A stretch of 64,000 nt of DNA, from assembly GCF_023718305.1 (NCBI RefSeq), contig NZ_QEYO01000019.1:1-64000 (forward strand), read 5' to 3'. The notes under the pieces are model-generated. The model did no database searches, was not told the DNA's origin, and saw nothing but the letters and a program-made list of their open reading frames with translations. Source of the DNA: Gramella sp. AN32 (lineage in GTDB: Bacteria; Bacteroidota; Bacteroidia; Flavobacteriales; Flavobacteriaceae). Shown piece after piece: positions 49,152 to 58,993 of this stretch (position 1 is the first letter of the stretch; each line of letters starts with the position of its first letter). A program made the translations under genes and the position numbers.

Positions 49152-52022
49152 TTAAAGTGAAAGACTTACTCTTGCAAAAAGAAAGCGTCCTCCAATTCCA
49201 AACTGTTGCGCACGGCGAGACCAGTCAAATCTCCCGCTACTGCGGTTTTCAAACTGCTCCTCTGCCCTATCGGGATACACATCGAAAATATTATTAGAAC
49301 CTATGGTAAGTCGTACTGCGTCTGTCGCCTGATATCCCAACGAAAGATCGGTTACCAGTTTGGAACCAAAAACCTGCTGACCCTCCAAACGTGTTACTGC
49401 TTCAGTTACTTCGCCGAAATATACATTTCTCAGGAAGACATTAAGTTTATTAAGCGTAAGATTGTTGGTAAGGTTCACTTTTGTTCTTGGCACCGCTTCT
49501 TCAAGATAAATGCGGCTGTCTTCTGGAAAATACGTTCCTACCAGTCCTGCACGTTCTAACTGTGGAGAAGCATTAATGCCTCCTACCTGCTTAGTTTTTG
49601 AAAGCGTAGCGGCAAGATCAGATTTTAGCTGCACATTTTCAGAGAAATAAGCATTGTGTGTAAGCACCATATCCAGACCCTTAGATTCGGTATCTATCGC
49701 GTTGGCAAAAAATGACGCCGCGGTAGCATTAGCCTGAGCTAGTAAATTGTCCAGCTCGGTTCCGGTTCCGGGGCCCTGAAACTGCCCCGTATACACAATC
49801 CTATCATCAATGGCAACAAAATATCCGTCTACAGTTAAGCTCATATTAGCTTCAGGAAGCTTCGCCGCAAAACCTAAGCTTATACTTTTGGATGTTTCCT
49901 CCTTAAGCTGCGGAATGCCCAGTAATTGTGCCGGCCTGCTATCATTTGAAAAAGTTCCAACTTCCTGTGGATTTCCGGCATTATCGAAAATGGTGGAAGT
50001 AGAATTAAAATACAACTGATGAAGCGAAGGCGCACGGAAGCCAGTATTGGCCGCCCCTCTAATATTTATATTATCTGTTAGTTTATATCTTGAGGAAACT
50101 TTAAAATTTATGGTTGAACCAAAATCTGAATAATCTTCAAAACGTGTGGCGAAGGTGAGCAGAAAAGCTTCGGTAAGATCGGCTTCTACATCAAAATATC
50201 CTGCGATACTACTTCGCTGCCTGGAAAGTTCATTCTTAGGACTAAATCCAGGAAAAACCTGGGAGCCTCCAGGTCTTGCGCTTCCGAAGAAATCTGTAGA
50301 AGGCATTTGATCTGCACGAAGCACCACATCTCCATTCTGGGTATATTGTTCATACGACGCTTTTTCACCGGCTACAATTTCATAAGTTTCTAGTCGATAT
50401 TCTGCTCCAAATGCTATGTTTAACCCTTCAAAAATATCTTCATATAATTGCGATATATCCAGGTTGGCAGTATTCTGGGCAAAGGAAAATCCTCCCGCAT
50501 CAAAGCTTGTAGGACTCGCCTTTAACAGGGAAGCATTAGAAGTATTCGAGATAAGATAAAGGAATTCATTCTTTCCCCAGGTATTGCTAAAATCGACATC
50601 CCATTCAGAAACTTTACCCCGTATTCCTACGGCAATGGATTTATCGTTAATCTTGGAATTTATTTCAGGCAAGAAACCATTATTATAAATAGGAGTGAAT
50701 GTTCTACTTTGGTTGGGTAACCTATAGAAACCGGCAGAATTTCCTTTTCTTGAACTCATTCCAGCAAAGGAATATAACTCGGTTCCAGCATCGCCCAAAG
50801 GCAGGGACATATTTGCAAAGAGCCTACCCCCACGAAGTGCAGACTGCCCTACCCTCATATTAAAATCGCTACGCACAAGGCCGCGTGCATCGAGTTCATT
50901 TTCAGTCACGTCCGCGCCCAGGAGGGATTGCAGCGCCGTTCTGTCCTCAGCATTAGCAATATCACTCTGTAAACCGGAGTCAAAATAAGATACATTCTGC
51001 GCATACTGCTTTATCTGTTCATCGGTAAGATTAGCAATATCTGCACCTGCATTAGAAGCAATTCTTTCGATGGCATTATAGGCATTAAAAATGCTGCCTT
51101 CCCATTCTTTCATTCGATTATAATCTTCACGGTAATCAAAATCCCCTGCAAAGCTTACAAAACCTCCATTATCACCCAGTTCAATCCCATAGCTGGCTGC
51201 GACATTTACAGTCTCACCATCTACGCCCCCGGTTTGTTCATTTGCATTTTCGCTAAAATTTGCCCCAGTTGTTACATCAAAATTTAGTTTATTCACATCA
51301 TCCTTTAAAACGATATTGATAACTCCCGCAATAGCATCTGAACCGTACTGTGCCGCAGCACCATCCCGAAGCACCTCTATCCTTCCAATTGCTGCAGCAG
51401 GAATAGCATTTAAGTCGGTTCCCACACTACCGCGGCCAAAAGTACCGTTCACATTTATTAAAGAAGAGTTATGCCTTCTTTTACCATTAATTAGCACCAG
51501 TACCTGATCTGGCCCTAAACCTCTAAGAGATGCAGGATCAATGTGATCTGTCCCATCTGAAATTGTTTGTGTATTTGAGGAAAATGAAGGTGCTACATAA
51601 TTAAGCATCTGGTTGAGGTTTACCTGCGGAACGGCGATCGATATTTCCTGCATATCCAGTACATCTACCGGCACCGAAGAATTGGTTACGGTTCTTGCCC
51701 GACTTCTAGAGCCTACTAGCACCACTTCGTCTAAAGCCATACCAGAGGTCAAGGTTACATTTATGACCGAGCGGTCTATTTCAATTTCACGGGCGTCAAA
51801 ACCTACAAAAGTGAATACCAGCGTTTGTCCCAAAGCTGCTTCAATAGTATAATTACCATCAAAATCGGTAATAGTTCCCTGGTTTGTCCCTTTAATTGAG
51901 ACAGTAACTCCCGGCAGGGGCTGGGACTGCTCATCTACAATAGTTCCGGTAACTTCCTGGACTTGTGCCTGCATTAGCCACCCGGTGAGCATAAAGAGGA
52001 ACATTAAGTACTTGTTTTTCAT
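49152..52022 (-). CDS. TonB-dependent outer-membrane receptor
   Basis: About 956 residues. Signal MKNKYLMFLFMLTGWLMQAQ, then a carboxypeptidase-regulatory-like domain (about 22-105, GTIVDEQSQPLPGVTVSIKGT), a TonB plug (about 115-235, with LRGLGPDQVLVLINGKRRH and EVLRDGAAAQYGSDAIAGVIN) and a large barrel. The plug text is typical of the iron-complex-type receptor family, not the SusC family. No SusD partner follows. The chosen start gives the signal peptide; an ATG at 52076 adds 18 residues. Its neighbour ggt is 61 bases beyond its start in the same direction. Confidence 0.9.
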   Translation of the reverse strand: MKNKYLMFLFMLTGWLMQAQVQEVTGTIVDEQSQPLPGVTVSIKGTNQGTITDFDGNYTIEAALGQTLVFTFVGFDAREIEIDRSVINVTLTSGMALDEVVLVGSRSRARTVTNSSVPVDVLDMQEISIAVPQVNLNQMLNYVAPSFSSNTQTISDGTDHIDPASLRGLGPDQVLVLINGKRRHNSSLINVNGTFGRGSVGTDLNAIPAAAIGRIEVLRDGAAAQYGSDAIAGVINIVLKDDVNKLNFDVTTGANFSENANEQTGGVDGETVNVAASYGIELGDNGGFVSFAGDFDYREDYNRMKEWEGSIFNAYNAIERIASNAGADIANLTDEQIKQYAQNVSYFDSGLQSDIANAEDRTALQSLLGADVTENELDARGLVRSDFNMRVGQSALRGGRLFANMSLPLGDAGTELYSFAGMSSRKGNSAGFYRLPNQSRTFTPIYNNGFLPEINSKINDKSIAVGIRGKVSEWDVDFSNTWGKNEFLYLISNTSNASLLKASPTSFDAGGFSFAQNTANLDISQLYEDIFEGLNIAFGAEYRLETYEIVAGEKASYEQYTQNGDVVLRADQMPSTDFFGSARPGGSQVFPGFSPKNELSRQRSSIAGYFDVEADLTEAFLLTFATRFEDYSDFGSTINFKVSSRYKLTDNINIRGAANTGFRAPSLHQLYFNSTSTIFDNAGNPQEVGTFSNDSRPAQLLGIPQLKEETSKSISLGFAAKLPEANMSLTVDGYFVAIDDRIVYTGQFQGPGTGTELDNLLAQANATAASFFANAIDTESKGLDMVLTHNAYFSENVQLKSDLAATLSKTKQVGGINASPQLERAGLVGTYFPEDSRIYLEEAVPRTKVNLTNNLTLNKLNVFLRNVYFGEVTEAVTRLEGQQVFGSKLVTDLSLGYQATDAVRLTIGSNNIFDVYPDRAEEQFENRSSGRFDWSRRAQQFGIGGRFLFARVSLSL

Positions 52023-52137
52023 AATTCTTTGGTTTGGTTCATTTCCAATATACCTTAATGTTTTAATAAAGACCAAAAATTATACAGGTCATTTTGAAAA
52101 AACCATATAATTTAACTTGATTAAGTTTTTAATCAGA

Positions 52138-53841
52138 TTAAAATCCCAAAGCAGTATCGTCCCCTCTTTTATCTGCTCCACCTTCCAGTTTGCCACTTGG
52201 CAGAACCCTGATCGCATCTACTTTTCCTATGATCATGGATTCCCCCTCATTCACCTTATACCCTTTGAGCTTTAACGAATCGAGCAGATTTTCATCAAAA
52301 CTATCAGTTTCAAAAAGAACAACATCGGGCAACCACTGGTGATGAAAACGAGGGGCGTTGACCGCTTCCTGCATGGTCATCCCAAATTCTGAAACATTCA
52401 GGATGGTTTGAAGCACCGAGGTAATTATTGTAGATCCTCCGGGAGAGCCCAAAGTAAGCCAGAGCTCACCATTCTTTTCCACAATGGTAGGAGTCATGGA
52501 ACTAAGCATTCTCTTACCTGGAGCTATAGAATTTGCCTCTGCCCCTATTAGACCAAACATATTAGGAGACCCGGGTTTTGCGCTAAAATCATCCATCTCA
52601 TTATTCAGGAAAAAACCCAGTTCATCTACATAAAGTTTAGAACCATAAGCACCATTAAGCGTAGTCGTGGCAGCGATCGCATTTCCAAATTGATCTATGA
52701 TAGAATAATGTGTTGTTTCCATGCTTTCATAACCAGCAATCTCTCCATGCTCAATTTCTTTAGAAGAAGTAGCTTTTGAAAAACTGAAATTATCCATGCG
52801 TCCTTTTAAATAAGAATCACTCAGTAAAGTATCAGATGGAATTTTAACAAAATCAGGATCCCCAAGATAAAAACTCCTATCAGCATAAGCCCTGCGTTCC
52901 GCTTCGGTAAGAACCTGGATAGTTTTTATTGAATTATGCCCATACTTTTCTAAAGGATATGGCTCTGCCATTTTCAGGATTTGCCCCATGACAATACCCC
53001 CGCTGGAAGGTGGCGGCATAGAGATAATCCCGAGATCTTTATAATTAAAGGTTACCGGATCCCTCCACACGGCCTGATATAGCTTAAGGTCCTGCATAGT
53101 CATGATACCACCATGAACTTTAAGGTATTCAATCATAAGCTTGGCGGTTTCACCTTCATAAAATTCCTTTTTTCCATTTTTCACGATCCTCTCCAGCGTA
53201 TTGGCCAGGGCAGGATTTTTTAGGGTATCACCCGCCGCGTAAGATTTGGCAAACAGAATGGTATCGTTATTCTCACTAATAAAATTTTCACTGTATTTTT
53301 TTAGAGTTTCAGCCTGGTGCGCTGTAACCACATAGCCATTACGGGCCAAATCAATTACGGGCGCCAATATTTCCTCCATAGGTAACGAACCAAATTTCTT
53401 GTGAACTGCAAAAATTCCAGAAACCGTACCGGGAACACCTACAGCCAAACCTCCCAGCTTGGTTTTTTCAGGGGTTACATTTCCCTGCTCATCCTGATAC
53501 ATTTTCTTGGAAGAGGCAAGGGGAGCTTTTTCTCGATAATCTAAACTTCCTTTTTCTCCATTTTCCATACGGTAGACCATAAAGCCACCACCACCAAGGT
53601 TCCCGGCAAAAGGATAGGCAACCGCCAGGGACATTTCTGTAGCCACCATCGCATCAAAGGCATTTCCACCCTTTTGTAGGATAGATAATCCAATTTTAGA
53701 AGCTTCTTCCCTGGCAGAAACAACTATTGCTTTATTGGCGACTAGTCCAAACCTTTCAGTATCTCTTGTATGATCAATTTGTTCAGGCTTATCGCACGAG
53801 TGTATGAATACCAGCAGAAGGAGGAGAAATAGTTTTTTCAT
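52138..53841 (-). CDS. ggt: Gamma-glutamyltransferase
   Basis: Self-processing enzyme cleaving gamma-glutamyl compounds such as glutathione. The 567-residue protein begins with a lipoprotein-like signal (MKKLFLLLLLVFIHSC). The large-subunit start MVATEMSLAVAYPFAGNLGGGGFMVYR (in part) lies near residue 62; the autoprocessing Thr is in METTHYSIIDQFGNA near 376, and the small-subunit loop GSPGGSTIITSVLQ lies near 468. It is exported and probably outer-membrane attached. It is transcribed before the TonB receptor gene; a functional link is not established. Confidence 0.93.
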   Translation of the reverse strand: MKKLFLLLLLVFIHSCDKPEQIDHTRDTERFGLVANKAIVVSAREEASKIGLSILQKGGNAFDAMVATEMSLAVAYPFAGNLGGGGFMVYRMENGEKGSLDYREKAPLASSKKMYQDEQGNVTPEKTKLGGLAVGVPGTVSGIFAVHKKFGSLPMEEILAPVIDLARNGYVVTAHQAETLKKYSENFISENNDTILFAKSYAAGDTLKNPALANTLERIVKNGKKEFYEGETAKLMIEYLKVHGGIMTMQDLKLYQAVWRDPVTFNYKDLGIISMPPPSSGGIVMGQILKMAEPYPLEKYGHNSIKTIQVLTEAERRAYADRSFYLGDPDFVKIPSDTLLSDSYLKGRMDNFSFSKATSSKEIEHGEIAGYESMETTHYSIIDQFGNAIAATTTLNGAYGSKLYVDELGFFLNNEMDDFSAKPGSPNMFGLIGAEANSIAPGKRMLSSMTPTIVEKNGELWLTLGSPGGSTIITSVLQTILNVSEFGMTMQEAVNAPRFHHQWLPDVVLFETDSFDENLLDSLKLKGYKVNEGESMIIGKVDAIRVLPSGKLEGGADKRGDDTALGF

Positions 53842-53871
53842 AAGTTTAAGAGAAAGAATTAGGGGTTAATT

Positions 53872-53879
53872 TATATTTG
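53872..53879 (+). promoter_or_regulatory. pepT promoter -7 box
   Basis: TATATTTG, 62 bases before the pepT ATG. No TTG at the ideal distance. Confidence 0.45.
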
Positions 53880-53941
53880 CCTGAAGGCAATTATTATTCG
53901 TAAAATAGCTTATATTTTTCTTCTAAAAAAATCTAACCAGA

Positions 53942-55183
53942 ATGACCAATAAACAACATATTATAGATCGATTTTTACGCTACGTGAAAATTGATACACA
54001 AAGTGATCCTAAAAGCACAACTACTCCCAGCACAGAGAAACAATGGGATCTTGCCAACCTTTTGGTTGAAGAACTGAAGCAAATAGGCCTGGCAGATGTG
54101 ATTATAGATGAAAATGCCTATATAATGGCCACACTTCCTTCAACAGTTGGCCATCAGGTACCCGTTATTGGTTTTGTTTCTCACTTTGATACTACTCCGG
54201 ATTTTTCAGGAACCCATGTGAATCCTCAAATCATTGAAAATTATGATGGAAAAGATATTATCCTGAATAAAGAAAAAGATATAATCCTTTCTCCAGAATA
54301 TTTTGATGACCTTGAACAATACAAAGGGCAAACTCTTATCACGACAGATGGCAATACCCTCCTGGGAGCTGATGATAAAGCAGGAATTACTGAAATTATT
54401 ACTGCCATGGAATATTTGGTCAATAACCCGGATATTCCTCATGGAAAAATTAGAATCTGTTTTACTCCCGATGAAGAAATTGGGCGTGGGGCCCACAAAT
54501 TTGATGTTGATAAATTTGGGGCTGAATGGGCTTATACCATGGATGGAAGCCAGATTGGAGAACTGGAATACGAAAATTTTAATGCCGCAGGCGCAGTAGT
54601 GCGCGTTCAGGGAAAAAGCGTGCATCCCGGATACGCCAAGGATAAAATGATCAATAGCATATATATCGCCCAGGATTTTATCAATTCACTACCAAGGCTA
54701 GAAACTCCTGAACATACCGAAGAGAGGCAGGGGTTTTTTCACCTAAGTAGTATCAAAGGCGATGTTGAAGAAACTGTTTTGGAGTATATTATTCGGGATC
54801 ACGATAAAAAGCATTTTGAAGCCCGCAAGCAAGTGATGATCGACCTTGTTGAGGAAATTTGTAAACAATATGAGCGGGATTGTGTTCAAATTGAAATTAA
54901 AGATCAGTATTTCAATATGAAAGAAAAGGTACAACCGGTCATGCACATTGTAGAACTGGCTAAAAATGCCATGGAGGCAGTTCACGTGGAACCTATTATT
55001 AAAGCTATTCGTGGTGGAACTGATGGGGCACAGCTTAGCTATAAGGGACTTCCCTGCCCGAATATTTTTGCCGGCGGACATAATTTTCACGGGAAGTATG
55101 AATATGTGCCGGTGGAAAGCATGCAAAAAGCTTCAGAAGTTATCGTTAAATTAGTTGAACTTACTGCGAAGAAATATGAATAA
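53942..55183 (+). CDS. pepT: Peptidase T (tripeptidase)
   Basis: Cytoplasmic di-zinc tripeptidase of family M20. The 413-residue protein shows GFVSHFDTTPDF near residue 80 (zinc His and Asp), LLGADDKAGITEI near 139, CFTPDEEIGRGA near 177 (catalytic Glu-Glu), and GGTDGAQLSYKGLPCPN near 360. The start is MTNKQHIIDRFLRYVKIDTQSD, typical. It is followed by the YdeI-like gene after 15 bases. Confidence 0.95.
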   Translation: MTNKQHIIDRFLRYVKIDTQSDPKSTTTPSTEKQWDLANLLVEELKQIGLADVIIDENAYIMATLPSTVGHQVPVIGFVSHFDTTPDFSGTHVNPQIIENYDGKDIILNKEKDIILSPEYFDDLEQYKGQTLITTDGNTLLGADDKAGITEIITAMEYLVNNPDIPHGKIRICFTPDEEIGRGAHKFDVDKFGAEWAYTMDGSQIGELEYENFNAAGAVVRVQGKSVHPGYAKDKMINSIYIAQDFINSLPRLETPEHTEERQGFFHLSSIKGDVEETVLEYIIRDHDKKHFEARKQVMIDLVEEICKQYERDCVQIEIKDQYFNMKEKVQPVMHIVELAKNAMEAVHVEPIIKAIRGGTDGAQLSYKGLPCPNIFAGGHNFHGKYEYVPVESMQKASEVIVKLVELTAKKYE

Positions 55184-55198
55184 TTAAAAACCTGGATC

Positions 55199-55786
55199 AT
55201 GGCCATTAAAACACCCGAAGAATATTTATCCAAACATACATACTGGGAAAACGAATTAAGAGGTCTTCATGAAATGATCCTTAGTACGGGATTAAAAGCA
55301 TCGATTAAATGGAGTACTTTGGTCTATACCTTAAACGGAAAAAATGTGGTGGGTTTAGGTGCACATAAGAACCACGGAGGGATCATGTTCTTTAACGGAG
55401 CTTTATTAAAGGAAAATACCACTCTTTTGGTCAATGCCCAGGAAGGTAAAACAAAAGCAATGAGGCAAATTAAATTCACCAAAGATGAGCCCATCGATCC
55501 GGAAAAAGTTAGGCCTTATATTTTGGAAGCAACACAAAATCAACGGGAGGGTAAAGTGATAAAATCAACCATCAAAGTAATTATCCCCAAAGAATTGAAT
55601 TCAGAATTAAAAAAGGATACCGACTTACAAAAGTCTTTTGAGGGTTTAAGCCCGGGAAAGCAGCGTGACTATGCAGATTATATCTCACATGCAAAGCGGG
55701 AAGAAACCAAACAAAAAAGACTGGAAAAGATTCTCCCCATGATAAGAGCAGGAATGGGCCTCAATGATAAATACAAAAATTGCTAA
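55199..55786 (+). CDS. YdeI/OmdA-like protein with DUF1801 domain
   Basis: A 195-residue soluble protein. The N-terminal DUF1801 fold (about 10-120) has IKWSTLVYTLNGKNVVGLG; the C-terminal YdeI/OmdA-type part (about 135-195) has LSPGKQRDYADYISHAKREET followed by a basic RLEKILPMIRAG. Function unknown; such proteins are associated with stress or antimicrobial tolerance. Same direction as pepT and only 15 bases downstream, so co-transcribed. Confidence 0.85.
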   Translation: MAIKTPEEYLSKHTYWENELRGLHEMILSTGLKASIKWSTLVYTLNGKNVVGLGAHKNHGGIMFFNGALLKENTTLLVNAQEGKTKAMRQIKFTKDEPIDPEKVRPYILEATQNQREGKVIKSTIKVIIPKELNSELKKDTDLQKSFEGLSPGKQRDYADYISHAKREETKQKRLEKILPMIRAGMGLNDKYKNC

Positions 55787-55792
55787 AAATTC

Positions 55793-57010
55793 TTATTCAG
55801 AATATTTCGTGATAAGGCGCACCATTAATTCATTTAACAATTCAACTTCATAATCACCTACAGTGGCTTCTAAATGATCATTTCCTATACCACTGTCATT
55901 CGTAATAAAGACATAAGTCCCATTGGTCGCAATAGCGAAATTTCTCATTAAAAATTCAGTTTCTTTATTGATGCCACTTGCCGTCACCGGGATAAGTTTT
56001 ATACCTTTTCCCGCAGCCACGCGGATATCTCGATGAAGCTGATCAATAATTTGCCCATCATCATGCGGTGGTGCATCCAATAATAAGAAAACGATCCTTG
56101 ATTTTGCATTCTGTGACCACTGGAAATCGTTTATCGCAATATCTAAAGCTGAATGCACTGCTTCCGGAAAATCCCCACCGCCATTTGCGCTTTGTGCGTT
56201 GATAAAATTTACCGTTGTATTGATATCACTGGTGAAATTTGAAAATTTCGTCACATATTCATCATCAACATCGCGATAAAAAACAGTTGAAGTATATATT
56301 TTTAAAGAATTATCAACTTCTTTTACTTTGCTAATAACACTTTTAAGGTCTTCCTTTAGAAATTCCAATTCGTCGCTCATCGAACCTGTGGCGTCCACTA
56401 CAAAGCTAATTTCTATTTTATTAGCAGGTTCCTGGTTTGTCGCTATTGTTAACTTGTTGATCCCTTCACTAAAGCCGATCACAGATTGGTTCAATTTTTC
56501 ACCGTTTACTATGAAACTTAATTCTGAAATTTCAGCAGCATCCTGAGCGAAAATTGCAGGCCATAATTCAGCTGTACCAAAATTATCTGTTATCGCAGTC
56601 CATACAGTCGTATTATTTTTATTCTGAAGTTCAACCTTTACATTATTCAAAGGATTGCCAGATTCATCGTTAACCGCTACAGAAATTCGTTTTTGAGTAT
56701 AAAAATCCCAACTGCTCGTGATTTCAGAAAATTCCTGGTTATTGGTAATATCGCCCCAAAATTCCCAGTTATTTAAATCATTCCATTCCCCCGCTGTAAT
56801 TTTTCCAGGTTCGAATCCATCGTCCTGGCCGGAACCGGAAGGCTCTCCAGAATCACCGCTGACATAATCTCCAGATTCACCTTCGGAACTATCAGGCGAT
56901 GGTTCAAATGAATTTTCCGGGGTAGTACCAGACTCTGAAATCGAGTCTGATTCGCACGAAATAAGAAATACTGTGATTAAAAAACAAAAAAGGTAGCATA
57001 ATTTTCTCAT
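55793..57010 (-). CDS. VWA-domain lipoprotein
   Basis: A 405-residue lipoprotein (MRKLCYLFCFLITVFLISC) with a Ser/Gly/Glu-rich linker (about 20-75), a possible Ig-like middle part (about 105-180) and a von Willebrand A domain from about 195. The metal-binding motif is present as FVVDATGSMSDEL (DxTGS, a variant of DxSxS), with LLLDAPPHDDGQ further on. Probably outer-membrane exposed and involved in protein contacts; the partner is unknown. Convergent with the YdeI-like gene (6-base gap). Confidence 0.85.
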   Translation of the reverse strand: MRKLCYLFCFLITVFLISCESDSISESGTTPENSFEPSPDSSEGESGDYVSGDSGEPSGSGQDDGFEPGKITAGEWNDLNNWEFWGDITNNQEFSEITSSWDFYTQKRISVAVNDESGNPLNNVKVELQNKNNTTVWTAITDNFGTAELWPAIFAQDAAEISELSFIVNGEKLNQSVIGFSEGINKLTIATNQEPANKIEISFVVDATGSMSDELEFLKEDLKSVISKVKEVDNSLKIYTSTVFYRDVDDEYVTKFSNFTSDINTTVNFINAQSANGGGDFPEAVHSALDIAINDFQWSQNAKSRIVFLLLDAPPHDDGQIIDQLHRDIRVAAGKGIKLIPVTASGINKETEFLMRNFAIATNGTYVFITNDSGIGNDHLEATVGDYEVELLNELMVRLITKYSE

Positions 57011-57100
57011 GTCGAATACGTGTTATAAGGTTAGCTGTATCAAAAAGATGCAATAATTCTAAAATGGTTGCGTAGCATTAAAGTTCAATTTATTATAATA

Positions 57101-57132
57101 GAAAAACCCCTCGTAAAAACGAAGGGTTTGTA
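57101..57132 (-). terminator. Terminator after yajC
   Basis: On the minus strand, AAACCCTTCGT and ACGAGGGGTTT form a stem around TTTT, followed by T residues. It ends the nusB-DUF1573-yajC transcript. Confidence 0.75.
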
Positions 57133-57150
57133 ATTTGAAATTTTGAAATT

Positions 57151-57444
57151 CTATTTCTTTTCCTTTACAGGCTCATTTAACTTTCTGGACATATCCATCG
57201 AAATGGAAGACCTGTCAAAAGTAATTTTTCCTGCTCCGGTTTCAATAATCACCGAATTATTTTTTTCGCTGAAATCAATAACCTTACCGTGCATCCCACT
57301 TTTAGTGATCACGCGATCTCCCTTTTTAAGAGACTCGGCAAAAGATTTTTCCTGTTTCGCTTTTTTCATCTGTGGACGTATCATAAAAAAATACACTACC
57401 ACAAACATTAAAATAATTGGTGCAAACTGTGTTAATTGATCCAT
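57151..57444 (-). CDS. yajC: Preprotein translocase subunit YajC
   Basis: A 97-residue inner-membrane protein accompanying SecDF. One N-terminal membrane helix (APIILMFVVVYFFMIRPQMKKAK) leads into a small cytoplasmic domain with GDRVITKSGMHGKVIDFSE near residue 42, both diagnostic. It is third in nusB-DUF1573-yajC, 9 bases after DUF1573. Confidence 0.95.
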   Translation of the reverse strand: MDQLTQFAPIILMFVVVYFFMIRPQMKKAKQEKSFAESLKKGDRVITKSGMHGKVIDFSEKNNSVIIETGAGKITFDRSSISMDMSRKLNEPVKEKK

Positions 57445-57453
57445 AAATGCTTT

Positions 57454-57918
57454 CTAGCTTGCGTTTTCGGTTTCACCAGCTTCGATAAAAGCTTTTATTT
57501 TAATCTGATCTTTTCCGTTTTCAGTATTTGAACTAACCGTAACTGTTTTTGTAACCTGTCCATTCCCAGAGCCATTAAACTTCACTAACATCTCACCTTT
57601 TTCACCAGGGGCGATAGTTTCATTCTTAGGATATGTTGGCACAGTACATCCACAGGTGCTGGTTGCATTTGTAATTACTAAAGGAGCGCGTCCAGTGTTT
57701 TCGAATTTAAAAACATGCTCTACATTGGTTCCTTTAGCGATACTTCCAAAATCAAATTCACTTTCTTCAAATTTAATTTCAGGATAAACAGTATCTTTAG
57801 AATCACGCTCTGCGGCAACTTCTACGTTCTCCGCTTTCACCTTATCAGAGGCATTATCTTTACATCCTGTAAACAGCATCGCCCCTACCGCTGCAAACAT
57901 TAAAATTGCTTTTTTCAT
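57454..57918 (-). CDS. DUF1573 lipoprotein
   Basis: A 154-residue lipoprotein (MKKAILMFAAVGAMLFTGC) with one DUF1573 immunoglobulin-like domain: FDFGSIAKGTNVEHVFKFENTG near residue 55 and SCGCTVPTYPKNETIAPGE near 88. Common in Bacteroidetes with unknown role; the CGC motif suggests metal or redox binding. Operon member between nusB and yajC. Confidence 0.9.
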   Translation of the reverse strand: MKKAILMFAAVGAMLFTGCKDNASDKVKAENVEVAAERDSKDTVYPEIKFEESEFDFGSIAKGTNVEHVFKFENTGRAPLVITNATSTCGCTVPTYPKNETIAPGEKGEMLVKFNGSGNGQVTKTVTVSSNTENGKDQIKIKAFIEAGETENAS

Positions 57919-57970
57919 AGTATGCTTATTTTGTTGATTTTAAAAGGGTAAAATTAATAAATTTTCACGA

Positions 57971-58915
57971 CTACATTAAGCCTCTACCAGTTTTATTTAA
58001 CTTTTTACTTTCTTTATATTCTTTTGAAAGTTTATCTAATACACCATTTATAAAAATACTGCTCTTTGGAGTACTGTATTCCTTCGCGATTTCGAGATAT
58101 TCATTGATGGTTACCTTAACCGGAATGCTTGAAAAATGAAGGAATTCACAAATAGCCATTTTAATAAGTACCATATCCACTTCAGCAATCCTGTCTTTAT
58201 CCCAATTAGGTGTTTTTCCCAGCATTTCTTCGGAAAGATCCTCGTCGTTTATATGGGTTTTTCTGAATAATTGAAGCGCAAACTCTTTGTCTTCATCATT
58301 TTTAAAAAGCGAGGCCACCTTTTTTTGTTTTCCGGAAGTTTCTTTTAACTTCTGAAACATCTTCAGAATAGCCGTATTTACCAGGGGAAGATCATCCAGC
58401 CAGGTAAGCTTTTTATCTTCTAAATATTCATACAACTTTTCATTGGGTGCAATGATCTCTTTAAAAATGAGGATAAAAAAAGCCTTATCTTCTTTAAAGC
58501 TGCTTTCGCGGGTAGACATATATTCTTCGTAGGCCAGGCTGTTCTTTATTTCATTCCATATAATCTGCACATATTCATCGTCCTTTTTCCATTGGTTGAT
58601 TTTATGCTTTTCCAGGGTGTTTTGTAAACTCTCATTTTCTTCGAGAATTTCAAAGACCTTATTGTCCAGAAATTTGCGACTGGGGTCTTTTTCTTCGCTG
58701 GTGGCGAGATGTTTCTTTTGGGAAATTTCTAAAAAGTTTTCCGCATGCACTTTAATTTCAATGATCAGGCTTAACTGAAGTAAAAACAGATCATACATTT
58801 CGCGCATACTCTTCTGAAGAAATTTTTCTTCCACGCTAAGATTGTCATTTTGGCTTTGGTTAAATGCATAAAGCGATTGCATTACCTTCACACGAATATG
58901 TCTTCTCGTCAACAT
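57971..58915 (-). CDS. nusB: Transcription antitermination factor NusB (long form)
   Basis: NusB with ribosomal protein S10 promotes antitermination of rRNA transcription. At 314 residues it is more than twice the E. coli length. The N-terminus (LTRRHIRVKVMQSLYAFNQS) and the C-terminal NusB core (about 170-300, DKDRIAEVDMVLIKMAICEFLHFSSIPVKVTINEYLEIAKEYSTPKSSIFINGVLDKL, in parts) are clear; a charged helical insertion separates them, as in other Bacteroidetes. First in the nusB-DUF1573-yajC order. Confidence 0.92.
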   Translation of the reverse strand: MLTRRHIRVKVMQSLYAFNQSQNDNLSVEEKFLQKSMREMYDLFLLQLSLIIEIKVHAENFLEISQKKHLATSEEKDPSRKFLDNKVFEILEENESLQNTLEKHKINQWKKDDEYVQIIWNEIKNSLAYEEYMSTRESSFKEDKAFFILIFKEIIAPNEKLYEYLEDKKLTWLDDLPLVNTAILKMFQKLKETSGKQKKVASLFKNDEDKEFALQLFRKTHINDEDLSEEMLGKTPNWDKDRIAEVDMVLIKMAICEFLHFSSIPVKVTINEYLEIAKEYSTPKSSIFINGVLDKLSKEYKESKKLNKTGRGLM

Positions 58916-58993
58916 AATTTTAAAGAACTTTTTAGAATGAATAGGGCGAAAGTAAACTTTCGCCCTGCAAAAATATCAATAAATTAGAACTGA